The notes under the pieces: model-generated | Database searches by the model: none | What the model saw: the letters and a program-made list of their open reading frames with translations, nothing else | What the model was told of the DNA's origin: nothing | Assembly: GCA_019137255.1 (NCBI GenBank) | Contig: WPDH01000003.1 | Span: 181 to 64,180, forward strand | Source of the DNA: Corinectria fuckeliana | Lineage: Eukaryota; Ascomycota; Sordariomycetes; Hypocreales; Nectriaceae | DNA: 64,000 nucleotides | Reading direction: 5' to 3' | Program-made: the position numbers and the translations under genes | In this document: one piece after another, positions 1 to 13,300 of the stretch | How positions within the stretch are numbered: position 1 is the first letter of the stretch | How the letters are laid out: the number at the start of each line of letters is the position of its first letter

Positions 1-23
1 GGGGGGGGGGGGGGGGGGGGGGG
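1..23. repeat. G23 homopolymer at window start
   Basis: The window opens with 23 consecutive G residues that run directly into a GGATCC site. No gene or telomeric motif (TTAGGG) accompanies it. It may be a genuine homopolymer, or an artefact at a contig or scaffold edge. Confidence 0.6.
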
Positions 24-2017
24 ATCCTTGTTCTGCCCTGGGCTTTCTGTTGATGGATTTTCGAAGCAAACGGAGGTCAACTCGGTAAGCTAAAGGGTTC
101 GCTCTGCCTGCTGTTGTGACAAAAAGGCAAGAAGGTTTAAGATCAGGAACAGCTTGCTGTTGGGTCTCCACCCCGGGGGATGATCTATCTGAATCTACCC
201 AAAGACAGAGACAGGGCGTACTACGTAACTTAAGACACAAGGCACAAGGCACATGGCGATCTCCTTTGGTACCCAACTTGGATGTGCGGAGAGAAGAACC
301 GAATGTGGGTTGGCTGTCTCCTTCGAGTTCCAACTATGGAATCCATTGTATCCATCGATTCTCCCTTGTTGAACAAGGAGAAGAAAAGACCGACTGAATG
401 GACTCGGCCCGACATGATGGGTTCCATCACCAACAGTCCAGAGTCAACTTCTCACACAATCGCACATGGCCGCGGCACCACCCGCGCCCTCGGCTTTTTA
501 GTGTCTTAGCCAGTGGCTCCCCCCACTGCAGCGATGCAGCCTCCTCCTCGCTCTATCTCGTACTCAATCGACGGACGGATATGTATTTGCAATGCAGGTA
601 CTCGCCCTATACTCTGCCTGTGGAATGTTTCACGTCCACGGACCACCAGAGCAAGGACAGCCGCCCAGTCTCTCTTCCCGTGTGCCTGATTTAGAAGTGT
701 GCGTACGAAGTAATATGTAGGTGATATAGCAGGTCCCCTGGGCTTCCATAGGTAGCATTTTGAGGTGACGTGCCGGGGTGCGTCTCCCAGTGGCAGAGGC
801 TCCTGAAGCCACTGTGGAACAGCGCACCTAAGCCCGCCAACTATGCTGTGCTGTGCGGTCGGGTGTTAATGCGCGTGCGCTTGGGTGGTATTACCTCATT
901 GCCCAGCGGACAACGCGTGCTGAGTGGGCATCCGTCGCTGGGGGATCCCAAAAAACAAGGACCTAGCTTAGTCTAGGTACCTTGGCCAAGCCGAAGCCAA
1001 GCCAATGGAAGCCCGCCCAGCGCAAAAGCCCGGGCCCGCGAGCCCCGAGCCCCAGGGGAAAGACAGGAGAAAGGACGGCTGCTGGATCCCACCCCCCCTT
1101 CCTTTCCTCCTCCCCGAAAAGAGAGATCTAATTATGCTTGAGGGAGGTCGTCTCACGCCCGAGAATGCGTAGTACGTACGTGCACATTAGCAAGAGTAAG
1201 TACCTCGGCAGGTAGGCAGGTCGGTAGGCTGAAAAGAAGTGTAGATAGACGCGACAAGGAGTGAGAGAGAGCCTTGCTACCTTACGGAGTACCAAAGTAC
1301 GAAAGTACGCACATGCATCCTGCCACTTACCTTAGGTTCCCTGACAGCCTGGCTGTCCCTGACTTGTCCCTGGCTTGTCCCTGGCTTGGGTATCTCATCC
1401 TTGTCCGTGCCTTTCCAAGCTTGGCCTTCCTTCCTTTCCACTCCCACACTCCCACTCTGACTCTCACTCCCGCTTGCCCCTTCCTCCTTCCTGCTCCTGC
1501 TCCTGCTTCCTGCTTCCTGCTCCTGTCCTCCTGTTTCTCCCCCCTCCCTTCCTCGTGTGTTCATACCTTCCACTCCTTCCATTGAGCCTTTGCTGCTCGT
1601 CCACTTTTCACTCCTCCCACTCCCCTCCCGCTTCCACATCTCACTCCCTCCTCCAAGCCTCGCCCTCTAATCTAACCTCTCCAACTCTCCCACCCACCCA
1701 CACTCGACCCTCTCTTCCTCTCTCTCCTCTCTCCCACAGCGCTCATACAATTACATCCTCCCGGCCATCACACACATTCGTTGTGTGTGTTGCCTCACAT
1801 CGTCGTCGGCTCGTCCACACCACACTCGCTTGAAGAAAACAACCACATCATTTCGCTTGGACGGAAGCTCGTACGCACGCACGCTCGCTCACGACACAAC
1901 CGACTGCACTTGCAATTTGTCACTTGCAACCCACGCTCGCTCTTGTGTGTGTCGTTCATTCACTCGCTCTTCTCCTCTTAGTCGACTTTGAACCCCCAGA
2001 TGTGGTAAGAGCGGGTC
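24..2017. promoter_or_regulatory. Upstream region and pyrimidine-rich leader of the C2H2 gene
   Basis: About 2 kb without a convincing gene; the small open frames lack conserved features. From about 1410 to 1980 the + strand is strongly C/T-rich (runs of CTCC, TCTC and CCCAC), which is typical of filamentous-fungal core promoters and 5' leaders. It ends at the start codon at 2018. Expression control of the downstream regulator is inferred from position only. Confidence 0.5.
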
Positions 2018-2275
2018 ATGGATCAGAGTCAGAGTCCTCATCAGCAACGCCATCAGCTACAACAACATCAACAACATTCAATCATGTCATCGCAACAGCC
2101 GAGCCCGTCGCCGCCGCAGATGCACGACAATTCTCACCCCCAAGATGTACTCGCCGAGGCTAGAAAGAACCTCCAGGTGCTGATCGATTCGGGTCTCTCC
2201 AAGGACCTCCTGCACCAATGGGTCGACGAAAGCCAATCGCTGCAGCTCGCCATGGCTCAACAGCAGCAGCTCCCA

Positions 2276-2307
<32 letters not shown>

Positions 2308-3957
2308 GCAACAGCAACAGCCGCTCGTTAACCACCACCAGCAACAAGCCAACTTCGTCCCGCCGCCGCCTATGCGATGCCCGCCGCCTCCTCCCGTCCA
2401 AATTGTCCCGATGCCGACTGTCACCACACCGACTAGTGCCAACCCCTCGACGACCACCTCTCCTCCCACTGACATCAAGATCGAGGCTCTTCCGGAGGAC
2501 GTTTCTTGTACGTCCGATTCCTTTTACTCCTGGTCTTCTACGGTCCATGGTCGCGTCTTACCGCCCCTGACTGTACCATGCCAAGTCCTCGACATGATCT
2601 GACCTTTCGTGTAGCCATCTTCATGCCTCCTTCGGCCCCCTTTAGCCATCGCCCCCGAATCTCCGTCTCGTCGACATCCTCCGGCTCCTCCGGTCACGCC
2701 TCGATCTGGTCTACAAATTCTGGACAGTCGTCCCTCTCTTGGCAGTCTACCTCGACTTGCAACCGATCACAGGCGCCGCTTCCGCTTCCGCCGACGACCC
2801 CCATCTCCGGACCCCTTGGGGGATCCATTGGCACTGCTGGCAAGACCAACATCTACTGGTGCACCTCGTGCGAAACTAGCTTCAAGCGCAAGTACGACTG
2901 GAAGCGCCACGAGGACGAGTTTCACGAGCGCTGGCGCAAGTATCCCTGCCCCGAGCCCGGTTGCAACCGCAGCTTCTGGGGATCCAACTCGTTCAATCAA
3001 CACCACAAGCAATGCCACGGCTGCAAGACGTGCCCCCACGCCGAGAAGGTGGTCAAATTTCTCCGCAAGCGCAAGTACTGGGCGTGTGGTTTCTGCTCTG
3101 CTCTGCACCCGGCCCGCGAGCGCCACGTTGAGCACGTTGCTCGCCATTTCGAGTCCGGCATGACCAAGGGTGACTGGATGCACTCGCGCGTCGTCTACGG
3201 CCTCCTCCACCAACCGCTCATCCACGAGGCTTGGGATGCTCTCGTCATCAGCAAGCAGCCCGAGTACAACGGCCGTCGACCCCAGTTCAGCTGGCACCCT
3301 AGCAAGACAGGCCGCGCCCAAGGTTTCCTCGAGAACGAGAACCCCGGCCAGTTGCAGGACCTGCTTGAATTCTTCTCCGGCGACGAGGGCGAGGCTCAGT
3401 GGATCGTCAGCGTGGCTTACGACCTTGCTGACATTGTCCTCACCTCGGCACCCATCCCCTCTCCGCAGTACTCGCATGCCAGCCTCACGCCCCAGGGTTT
3501 TGACCCTCGCATGTCCTTCATGACCCTGCCGACCCAGGCCTCCCACCAGTCGATGATGCCCTCGCCGGACCCGCAGCAGAACCCCTTCTCGACGCCCTTC
3601 CGCAATACGATTCTCGTACCGTCACAGCCGTTCACTTCAGCACGACCCTCGCCCGACTCGGCCTCGCACTCGCCGATGGGGTCCTCCACTTCTCCCCTCA
3701 TGCCGCCGCCTGCTCCCTCGCCTCTTGACAAGCGAGAGCTTCCGCCACCACCGTTACACGCCCAGGAGGCCGGTGAGTCGATGATGGACTTTGAGTACTC
3801 TCCAGCTCCGGTTGTGTTTGACGATTGGGAGAGCCTGACTGGCGCTGTAATGGAGCAGCAGACCACACCGACACAGCAACATCAGCAGCACAACGGCGTA
3901 CCGTCAGCTGATTGGGGCATGGTGCAATATTTCAATGACCCTCGAGTTACTTCATGA
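2018..3957 (+). CDS. C2H2 zinc-finger regulator with poly-Q N-terminus
   Basis: Two exons, 2018-2507 and 2615-3957, give 610 aa. The intron 2508-2614 has donor GTACGT, a CTGAC branch and acceptor GTAG, and the split serine codon keeps frame. The N-terminal third is low complexity, with about 17 glutamines from CAG/CAA repeats around 2260-2325 and proline-rich runs. Zinc-finger segments lie at about residues 245-345: C-x2-C-x12-H-x4-H (CTSC start), a second with C-x4-C (CPEPGC) and a third with C-x2-C (CGFC). The C-terminus is proline/serine-rich and may be an activation region. The family is a fungal nuclear C2H2 type with no function I can assign. The start is the first ATG after the pyrimidine leader. 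Confidence 0.9.
2255..2330 (+). repeat. CAG/CAA tract encoding poly-glutamine
   Basis: A run of CAG and CAA codons inside exon 1 of the C2H2 regulator encodes an almost unbroken glutamine stretch. Such tracts vary in length between isolates. Confidence 0.9.
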
Positions 3958-5389
3958 ACATAGCTCGCCTTCGGCGAGCTGGCATCGTTCTTCCTCGCAC
4001 AGACGTCATAGAGACGCCTGAATATTTCCCTTTTTGTTCACATCGCGCGCAACACCAAGGAGGAGGGCCTGCCCGTCAGTGGCCGCCCTCTTTCCCATTA
4101 AATCGAATCCCGATTACCGACTCGACCGACTCGGTTTCGTGTCTATGCAAGCACACATTTCCTTGTTCATCTTTTCCTTAGTAGATAATGATAATACCCC
4201 CTTTGGAGACGACAGGTGAGGGCGTCTGTCCTTTGTGCTTTTCTTTTCATCTTTGTTCATAGCAGGTGTGGAATATGGGAATTCGTTGGGCTTCTTATGT
4301 GATGGCAAAAAACGGAGTTGGAGGCATTCTGTCCTGTACCCACTATTTCCTTGGTTTGTGAGGTTGGAACGTCGATTGGATGGACGACGGAAGAGAAAGA
4401 GAAGAGAGTATAGAGGAAGAAGGGCGAGAGAGACGACGAGACCGGGGATCTATATGACGAATGGGCTTTTCTTGACGTTGGCGCATATATAGAGTGCTTC
4501 GGTGCTCAGCCTGGTGTCAAAGGGTGTAAACGCCCGCTGTGTAAGATAGGAGGAATAGGAAAGGGAAAGCAAAAGGACCAGGCTACGATGATTTCATATA
4601 TGAGCTCATGTCGCGTGACTAAGAGGGTGAGTAAGAGTATGTTGCAAGAGGATGTTATCAATTTGAGGGCGTGGGAGCTGAGACTATGTAAGTAAAGGAG
4701 GGTTCAAGGGAGAGATGAGGTATGTTTCATCAATACCCAAGACAAGACACGACATGATTATTTGCTGGCACCATGATATTACGGACCTTGCTGAAGATGT
4801 TTCAAAGTTGACTTTCCGCGTCTTGTACAATTTTGAGCTAGGCTGAGACTTCTCAATGTCCCAGGCAGTCAAATGTGGCTGCCTAAGCTGTGAGATGTTG
4901 GATCACGAGGCTGCAGCAATTGGACAGTATGTGCTTCAGGTGACATATTCTAGGCTACGCTTGCAGAATTCGATGCTTGTTTGTCAATGTGATAATGCTA
5001 TTATTGTTCTCGGAGCGTAGATCCTGGGCGGTCTTGCTTACAACAAAGAACGTACAACTAACCTTGGGAAACGGAACATGGATTGTGCGATGCGAACAAA
5101 GAGATTGTGAGTGTCGATTGCTTCAACGGTAGTCCCTAGGACGTTTGGTCTTATCTGGCTAGTCTCGAGAACAACCTCTCAATGCAATGTCCATTCCCCC
5201 GAACTCACCACCATCAACACCTTCACCTATTCACAGAACCATGCTCGTCTACGGACATAAACCTCTCTCCTTCTCGTTACCTCCTCTTTACCTTTCCATC
5301 TCTTTCTTTCCCAAACCACAAACCACAACGACACGACACGACACGACACGACACGACACGGCACGATAACGAACCCCCCTCAACCGAAA
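3958..5389. other. Intergenic region, no gene seen
   Basis: It holds the 3' end of the C2H2 gene and the promoter of the next gene. No ORF with conserved character was found. A T/C-rich leader with the pentamer array at about 5328-5365 lies just before the start at 5390. Confidence 0.6.
5328..5365 (+). repeat. (ACGAC)n pentanucleotide microsatellite
   Basis: About seven tandem copies of an ACGAC/ACACG pentamer lie 25 bp upstream of the start codon at 5390, so within the likely 5' UTR. Confidence 0.85.
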
Positions 5390-5947
5390 ATGTCTACCAA
5401 ATCCCGCTCCTCGTCGGCCTCCAAGTCCTCCAAGTCCTCCCAGTCCTCCAAGTCGCTGTCCTTCATCGACGCGCTAGCGCTCGCCACGGCCAGCTCGGGC
5501 GTGCGCGACGCCGTGCTCCAGCGCAAGGCGGACGGGAAGAAGAAGGACAACAGGGACAACAGGGACAACAGGGACAACAGGGACAAGGGCCGCTGCCGCC
5601 AGCTCGACGTCGTCGGCACGGCGCACTCGGAGCCGTCGCCCCGCTACGAGGAGCGGCCGGACATGCACGGGGAGTCGGGGGTGCTTCGACGGCGCCCGAC
5701 GACGGCGCCCCCCGGCTCGAAGCGGCATCGGGTCTCTGACGAGGAGGAGCATGTTGGCGATGGCGGGAGACAGGGACCCACGGGGCTCCGGTTCTTCGAC
5801 GCAGGCGCTGATGACGACGAGCAGCCGCGCGATCCGATGAAGTATGACGTCTTTGGCGCTGACCTTGGGCAGGCCGCTCCGAGATACGGTCCGCAGGACT
5901 TTGGCGCTGATGATGCGGGCGATGACAATGATGACCACGATGACCAC

Positions 5948-5985
<38 letters not shown>

Positions 5986-6907
5986 CACGCCAGCTCCGAG
6001 GTACTCAACCCTCGACTCGGGCGGCGAGCTACCTCGCCTCTCGACGAAGCCGTCGAGACACTCCCACCTCAGCCAGCGCGCCGAGTCCTCCGCGTCCCGG
6101 CCCGCGTCCCGGCCCGGCCGCTCCACTACCGGCTCCGCCGTGCCCTCCGGGTGGCCCGGGCTGCGCACTTCCTTCACGATGCCCTTGCGGTTCTTGTCCA
6201 CGCCCACGCCCCCCACGCCCCCGCCTATGCTAACAGCCTCGAGCACCAGCCCCAGCCCCAAGTCGCCAAACGTCGTCAAGCGCGTCATGTCGCGCCTCAC
6301 GCTCTCTTCCCGCAAGTCGTCCTCCCACGGCGCGCGCCCCTCGATGCGGGCGCGGGCGCGGGCGCGGCAGCCCCCCCGCAGCGCGCCCGAGACCGACCGC
6401 CGCAGCGCGTGCTCGTACGACCCGGCGTCGGACGCGCTGTTCGCCCACATCCCGCGCCAGCCGGGCCAGCACTTCCCCGGCGAGATGGTGGTGCACCGCG
6501 CGGCGACGGCGACGCGCCCGGGCATCGAGACGTTCCCGGTGCGCCCGGAGCGCCCGGCGCCGTCGCAGTACATCTCGCCGCGGGAGGTGCAGCGGTCGAT
6601 GCGACGGTACGACGAGGCGCGGGTGCGGATTGCCGAGTGGCGCGGCCACGTCGCTGCCGGGCTGTCCGACGAGGCGGCGGTTGGCGATGGCAATGGCGAT
6701 GGCGATGGTCATGGGCATGGCCGTGCCGGAGAGGGGAGTGCGCAGCGCGACAGCTTGTTGACCGTCTGGCCCGGGCAGAGCATCGCGGGGGACTTGGACG
6801 ACGGCAACGATGCGCAGAGTCTTGCGCCCGACGACAGTCGTTCTTCTCCCAGCGGGAGGGCCCGGAGACGAGGTGTCGCTGTTTGTGAGCGTGATCCGGT
6901 TGTCTAG
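5390..6907 (+). CDS. Low-complexity hypothetical protein
   Basis: One uninterrupted frame of 505 aa from ATG 5390. I recognise no domain. It begins with a Ser/Lys-rich stretch, then a hydrophilic segment with tandem D-N-R triplets (9-bp repeat at about 5546-5586), an acidic run of about a dozen aspartates with histidines (about 5930-5988), Ser/Pro-rich and Arg-rich tracts, and a more ordered C-terminal part (about residues 335-425) containing FAHIPRQPGQHFPGEM and a basic RRYDEARVRIAEW segment. No signal peptide or membrane segment is seen. The protein is mostly disordered by composition. GC-rich third positions support coding, but the single long exon and repeats leave doubt. Function unknown. 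Confidence 0.6.
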
Positions 6908-7332
6908 CAGGTTGGCCCTCTTCGTAGATCAGTGAGCCTGTTGCTTGTAGAAGCCGTAGCCAAGTATCGAGTTGTCTGTAGCATAACTAGTTAGCACCTA
7001 GCAGTTAGCATTTCCTTAGGAATAAAGCACCTCATACTTATGCCGAAGCCACTTCTCCCGCGCACACATGCAACCCGATGTAGACTGATCTGCTTGCCTC
7101 GCCTATACTATACTAAGTACTACAATCCATCACATAACACCGCCTCATATCACTACTTACGCAAAAGAAAAGCATATACTCGCCAGACACTGGGATATCA
7201 AACAGCCCATTCAGTTCCCGCACAAGTCTAGACGCCCAACACCCCCGGCTTTCCAAGAACCCGCCGTGTCCAAAAAAAACACCCAATGTAATCAACACCG
7301 TCAGCGCTTCTCTTGTTTTCGTTCCTCCCTGC
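6908..7332. other. Convergent 3' intergenic region
   Basis: The space between the 3' ends of the + gene ending at 6907 and spt8 (-) ending at 7333. It is A/T-richer than the flanking exons and holds no supported gene. Confidence 0.5.
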
Positions 7333-9582
7333 TCATGAGCCCGAGACGTTGATCTCGTATCCGATCAGCACCTCGGTGCTCGTGCCCTCCCAGCCTCTTG
7401 TTCCGGCCGCGCTGAGCATGAATCTACTAGTTGGATCAATGAACAGGCTCGAGATGACGCCGGCCCTGGGAGGTCCGGGGATGATCAGGAAGGGCACGGT
7501 CGAGTGCTTGAAGGAGCGAGTCTCGCGCAAGTCGTACAGTCGAAGGATATCATACGAAGCACTAGAGAGAGATTCACCATGTCAGTCAAGAGCCCGTAAA
7601 CAGGGGTACCGCTTGCAGAGCACCACGTACCACACCAAGTGTCTCCCGTTGATCATCGGCCGTACCGTGCTGACGGCTCCGCTGCCTCCCGGCAGCTTCA
7701 ACACGCGCTCAGGCTCCCACCCTCGCTTCGCCTTGCGCACGTCAAACTCCTCGACGGTGCCGTTCCTTCGCCCGGCGTAAATCATGTTTCCGTCGGGGCT
7801 CCAGCACGCTCCCATGCACCACGGAGGCACGCCCAGCCGGTTGTCGATGCGCGCCACGGGGTTCTGCACCCGCCGATCCCAGATCCGCAGCGTCCCGTCG
7901 ATGGCCGCCGAGAGGAACGTCGTCGACGACGTCTGGGATGGATCGTGCTGCTGTGCTGTCTGCTCCGTCATGAGTAGTGTTGATGGGGACTGCGACCTCT
8001 TCAGTGCTGCAACGTCGTCCGCCTCCGTGTTCTGCGACGGCTGATCTTGATTTGCCTGCAATGACTGTGTGGCCTCGCCGTCGACGGGCTCGACGTGAGA
8101 CGCAATGGCAGGCTCTGACTCCTCAAGCAGCTGTGACGACGGGGCATCGACTTCCATCGCGTCTGCTTCGGCAAGCAGTTGCGCGGCCGGGGCTGGTTCC
8201 GTCTCTGGTTCCTTGTCCGGTTCCCTGAGGCTCGCCATGGCCATGTCGGCCGAGTGATCCATCCCGCTGTCGTGTTCATGGCTCGGCATCATGCCCATGG
8301 CGCTCGTGCCGTACTCATCCTCGTCGTGCCCGAATGGCTGATCTCCCGCCGTCTCGCCAAATAGGCTTCCTGCATCGCTCCCACCAAACAAGCTTCCGTC
8401 CGCCGGCGACCCCTGGGCATCCATCTCGCCAGGGTTGGAGTCCTGCGTGAATTCGCCCACGCTCGTTTCGGCAATGTCGTTGGCAAACGTGCCATTTACC
8501 GGTGGCAGAGCGTTGTTGGTCACTATGGTCGCAGACGGTATGGGTTCATCGGCCTCGTCTGGAATCAGTGCTCCGATCGCAGGCCGCAGCTCAATGGCTG
8601 AGATCTGTCCGGCGCTCCCATCAAAGCTCCTCATGGTCTTTCCTGTGTTTAGGTCCCAGTCGAAGATGTTCTTGTCCCAGCTGCCACTGAGCACGCTCTT
8701 CTCGTCCTGCGCCAGGGTCAAGACGCTCACCGCGTTAGTGTGTTGCTGCAGACAACAGATGCGCTTGCCCTCGTCGTGTCGCACGCTCTGCAGGTTGATG
8801 CCTCCCGACTCAAGCCCCGAGAGAAGCCAAAGCGCCTCGGACTGAACCGCTAGGGAGTAGACTGGCGAGAGGATGTGCTCCTGGTCGCCGCGGCCCGGGG
8901 GCGCAGGCTCTTCGTTCTCCCAGTACGACATGAGGATGCCCGCCTTGGTAACGCTATCCACGAAGGGATGTTTCTGCGCTACCGTCAAGGCCGACTTGCC
9001 ATTGATGGTGCCGGGCCCGTCGTACTTGCGAATGTATCCGTCGGAGCCTCCGGTGATCCAGTATCGCAAGTCGGGAGTAATGGCCATGGCGTTGACGCTG
9101 GTCGATTGGGGCGCCGCCATGGTCGGGACAATGTCGTATTGACGCGCATTCAGTACTCCGGGGCTGGGGACCGGCCATCGAGGGGGCCAGGTCGGAGGCA
9201 CGGGCGTGGCAGACTTGGCTCTCGCGGACGCGCTGCCGTTTGTCTCGCCGTTGACTCGGCCGTTGAGCTGACCGCCAGGCTCGGCCTTGACTTTGGCATC
9301 TCCGTTTGTTCCTGTCGCGGTCTGGCTTTCGCCGTCGCCGTCTCCGTCCGCATCGCCGTCTCCATCAGCATCGCCGTCTCCGTCGCCATCGTCGTCCTCG
9401 TCTTCATTGTTCTCGTCGTCGTCTGCATCGGCGTCGTTGTCGCCCCCCATGTCTTCCGCGTCCTCCATGATCTCGTCCGCATCGTTCTCTTGGTCGTTGC
9501 TGTTGCTGTTGCTGTTGCTGTTGTCGTTGTCGTTGTCGTGGTCCGACTCAGCCGAGCTCGCCGATAACCGGTCGTCGTCCAT
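7333..9582 (-). CDS. spt8: SAGA complex WD40 subunit Spt8
   Basis: Two exons, 7631-9582 and 7333-7561, encode 726 aa. The intron 7562-7630 has donor GTACGT and acceptor CTAG and joins within a Cys codon in frame. The first ~130 residues are an Asp/Glu/Asn-rich acidic tail. WD40 repeats begin near residue 145 (NAMAITPDLRYWITGGSDG) and continue with VLSGSWDKNIFDWDL, a long acidic insertion, then AIDGTLRIWDRR. The C-terminus after the intron is SYDILRLYDLRETRS. The order (acidic N-terminus, split propeller with a long insertion) matches fungal Spt8, the SAGA subunit that contacts TBP in the nucleus to regulate transcription. ATG 9582 opens the acidic region. Confidence 0.95.
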
Positions 9583-10335
9583 CTTGTCGCAACCGGCCAG
9601 CCTCGCTGGAACCTGAGCCGATTCGTTTGCAATCCGGGCCCAAGTAATGCAGGGTCGTTATGGTCGAGCTTCCATGCTTCGATGGCGAGGAAACGAGCAA
9701 CCAAGGGCCCTGGGGCTTGATGCGCGCGCCGTCCTGTCTGGAAGTGCTACAAGGGACGATCTGACGGCTGCGTGAAGCTGGCGTCTGCGTCAGACGCGGG
9801 CGCAAGGGCAAGGTCTGTCGTCGAGAGCAAACGGGAGGAATCGGAGGGGATCGATATACAGGTCGTTGCGCAGCATTGGCCGAATGGTCGTGCGAAAGTT
9901 ACAGGTTCAAGTTCAAAGTCGCGTGTCTTTGAGCTGGAAGCAAGTGCGTTCAGCTTGGCGGATTGACTTCGGAGATTTCCCCACCACCTTAACCAAGGCC
10001 CGTCAACCATCGAGCATGCCCCATAACGACTCCCCTTCTTTACTGCCATCGCAGCACCACATCACCGACCTGGACTTGTTCTCGCACTCAGTCAAACATC
10101 ACCCAGACGAAGATGAGACGGTCTTGGTCAGCACAAATCAAATTGAGGCCTCGGGTGCCCCCCGGAATGCAAAAGCCTGAGTATCTCCCTAATCTAAGCA
10201 ATTGTGTAAGACGGCAATCTCCTGTTTAACCTTGCCCGTCAGACGTCCCCTTGTGTAGCGATTGCCACTGTGAACAACATGATACACGGCCCGCACCCCT
10301 CAATTCTCACCTCTCCAGTATCCGACTTTCCCTTC
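9583..10335. promoter_or_regulatory. Intergenic region upstream of spt8
   Basis: About 750 bp separate the spt8 start from the helicase stop; both genes are on the minus strand. It should contain the spt8 promoter. I see no additional gene. Confidence 0.5.
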
Positions 10336-13300
10336 CTAGTCAAACTGGATAAGGTCCATCTCTGGACTGTCCATCTCTCTTCCCTCCTGCGACTCTCTTC
10401 CCATGCCCTGGCATTCGGACGCTGAGCTGAAGCTCCCAAGATTGTAGGGTCCAGCTGCGCCATCCAAATTCCGGTTATTTCTGCTCGCCTCGCTGGCCAC
10501 AGTGCTGGGTCTTTGACGAGGTAGCGGCGCTGGAAATGTGTGCTCTGTTGTGACGGGCTGTCCACGCGTTATCCTTCCTGGTGAACCTGTGGTCGCCCTG
10601 AATGTTTGACGGATCGACGTCGGACCTCTAGGAGGACTGAGCTGACTCGTCTGAAGTTGTAATTGCAATGCTCTGTCCCCATCACGAACCTTTTTCGGGC
10701 TCCATTTGCATTGGTCCGAAATTCGCATGTAGTAACCGAATTCCATTAGGTCCTCACTTGTCGGTTCCCCAACTTGCTGGGCGGGTGGTTGAGGCTGCCT
10801 GATGGTAGCCATCTGTTGGCCTCCATTGCTTCCTCCCTTTTGACCACGCGAAGTGCCACCTCTTCCTTTGCCTCTATTGTTGCCAGACTGCTGGGCCTTT
10901 TGCTGTTGGAGTGGCAGAGAAAGCGCCGTGAGGAGTGGTTTATTGCACCTGCGAGGACAGTTGCACTGGTACCCGCAGCGAGAGTCACATTGATGACCAC
11001 ATGGCAGAGTTCTCTCGCATGGTTTTGTGCATTTGAGGCGCGCATGCTCGGTGGCATGACACTTTTCTTTGCAAATATGCCCTTCCGAGCATTTCTCGTC
11101 GCAAGGCTTCTGACAGCCGCCGCCCGGAAGTGTGTCCCAATCGCTTGGGTTGCTGAGTATAGTGACTTGGTTGTGGTTATTGCAGATCACCGGAAACTTG
11201 TAGCTGATGCAGTTTTCCTTGCAAAAGACATCGTAGACTCTTCGCCAGGTATCGTAGCTCCGTAAACTGCTTTTCAAAAGATTGTCGCTGTTGCCATAGA
11301 TGTACATACCACGACGGGCGCGACTGGTTGCAACAACCGCTCTGTTCTCGTCCTCCACGAAGCCAGCCTGAGCGCGAAGAGGATTTGTAGAGCTTCGGAC
11401 GAGTGAGAGAATGATAATCTCGTTCTCCTCTCCCTGGAAGCCATCAACAGTCCTGACAGACCACTCCTTGTCTGGGTTGAACTCGGAAAGGGTAGCATTG
11501 CCTCTTAGTTCACTGAGGATGAACGCAACTTGGCCCTGGTAGTAGGTCAAGATAGTGATTTCGGACGGGCGGACGCCGTTCTGTATCAGGTATTTGACAA
11601 ACCCGACAATCATTCGCGCCTCGTTCGGGTTGTAGAAGGCGAATCTGTCATTTTGGCTCTCGGCCCATCGATGTTGGAACCACCAAAGATTGCGGCCACC
11701 CATACCAGGAACTGGTGCTCGATTTTTGACAGAATCGTGGTCTTCTAGCTCGGGGTAGAAAGTATGAACCACCGAGCGAATGATGGGGATCATACGGCGC
11801 TGGACTTTGAGCATCGAATATGGAAGGTCGTCCTTGACCAGCCGTTCGAACAAAGATATGTTCAAACCATGCTGCTCTAGTTCACGCACGTCGATGTGGG
11901 GCATTAACTGTTGATGATCGCCAACAAGGACAACCTGGTGAAGAGATGGATACAAAGCTGATGTGATGTTGGCCTCCCGAGTCTCTGCAGCTTCCTCAAT
12001 CATCAGAATGAGAGGCTTCATCGCTGCGATCAGTCCGCGGTACTTGGCCAGGCCTGTGGTAGTGCACCCAATCACCTCGACGCCCTCATGCTGAAGGACC
12101 TTGACCTTTTGGTTCCAGTTGTTGATCTTGAGGTCGTCGCATGCATCTTGATAATCCTTCAAGAGTTTGGGGAGTTGTTCGGTTATCTTGTCGATGAGCT
12201 GCTTTCGAAGGCATCGGTAGACCATGCCACGTTGAGGCGGCTTGATATTGTAAAGATTGGAGTGTTTCCGCAGAAGCTTGTGACCCTGGAGACGCGAACT
12301 GTTGCCTCCTGGAATCGAGCCAGTCCAGTAGAACTCAGTGGAGATGAACTCTCCGTGCAAGCGCTCTCGTTCGTCTTCCTCCGGTGATCGTTCCTTCTGT
12401 AGGTCATCCACTGGGGGTTCGGCCTGTCCTTGAGGTGGATGGTAGATGTAGCTTTGGTCCTGCTCGATGCAGTCTTCTAGCCACAGCGAGATCGAACCAC
12501 CAAAAGAATCATCTGCACCATCTGAATTCACAGGCGTTGCTGTTTCCCACTCATTGTCTCGCAGGGAGTCGAATTGTTCTTGGCGTAGAAGACCTTGGCC
12601 TAGAAGATGCTCGGCCGTGACAAAGGCACCTGGAAAGCACATAGCCAATGCATTCTTGAGTTTGAGCAGCATAGCTTTCCGGACATTTTCGCCCTTTCCA
12701 GGCCCTTTTGAAACCTTGGAGCCTTGCACAAGATTGTGCAGACTGCGTTCAGTGATGCAGTCGACCTCAGAGCGGCCGCCGATGCGTACGACGTTTGCTC
12801 CAGAAGAGATACACCGTTCGAGCAGTTGATCCAGAGCATGGTTTGTCTGAGCTGAAACGATGATGGGAGATATCGGCTCATCCTTTCCCTTCCGTGCTTT
12901 TAAAGTCTGGATGTAGCTCTGAATCGCGAGGATCGAGGTAAACGTCTTGCCTGTTCCAGGCGGGCCTTGAATGATAGCCAGTTCTTGAGTTGTCATTCGC
13001 TTAAATGCTTCCATTTGGGAATGGTCTAGCTGGGGCATTGCGTTCGGTATGGAGCTTGCTCGATTCGAGGCATAGTCTGCTATGTAGGTTCTCTCGCAAC
13101 CATCGATGATGTACTTGTCAAATTTTGACCTAAGGAGGTTAGTAGCTGCATTCGGATGATCCCACTGAAGAAAGCAACTTACTCAGTGACAGCGGCATGC
13201 TGTAGACCAATCATGGCGTATCGGACGGTTTCGTAGTAACCTCCGTTTGCCTCGACCATGATGAGTTCCTCAGATGGATCGAGCAGGGCATTGTTGAGGT

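Noticed and set aside
1277..1639. Minus-strand open frame across the pyrimidine-rich leader
   Set aside because: Low-complexity Gly/Ser/Glu translation of a polypurine strand; a composition artefact.
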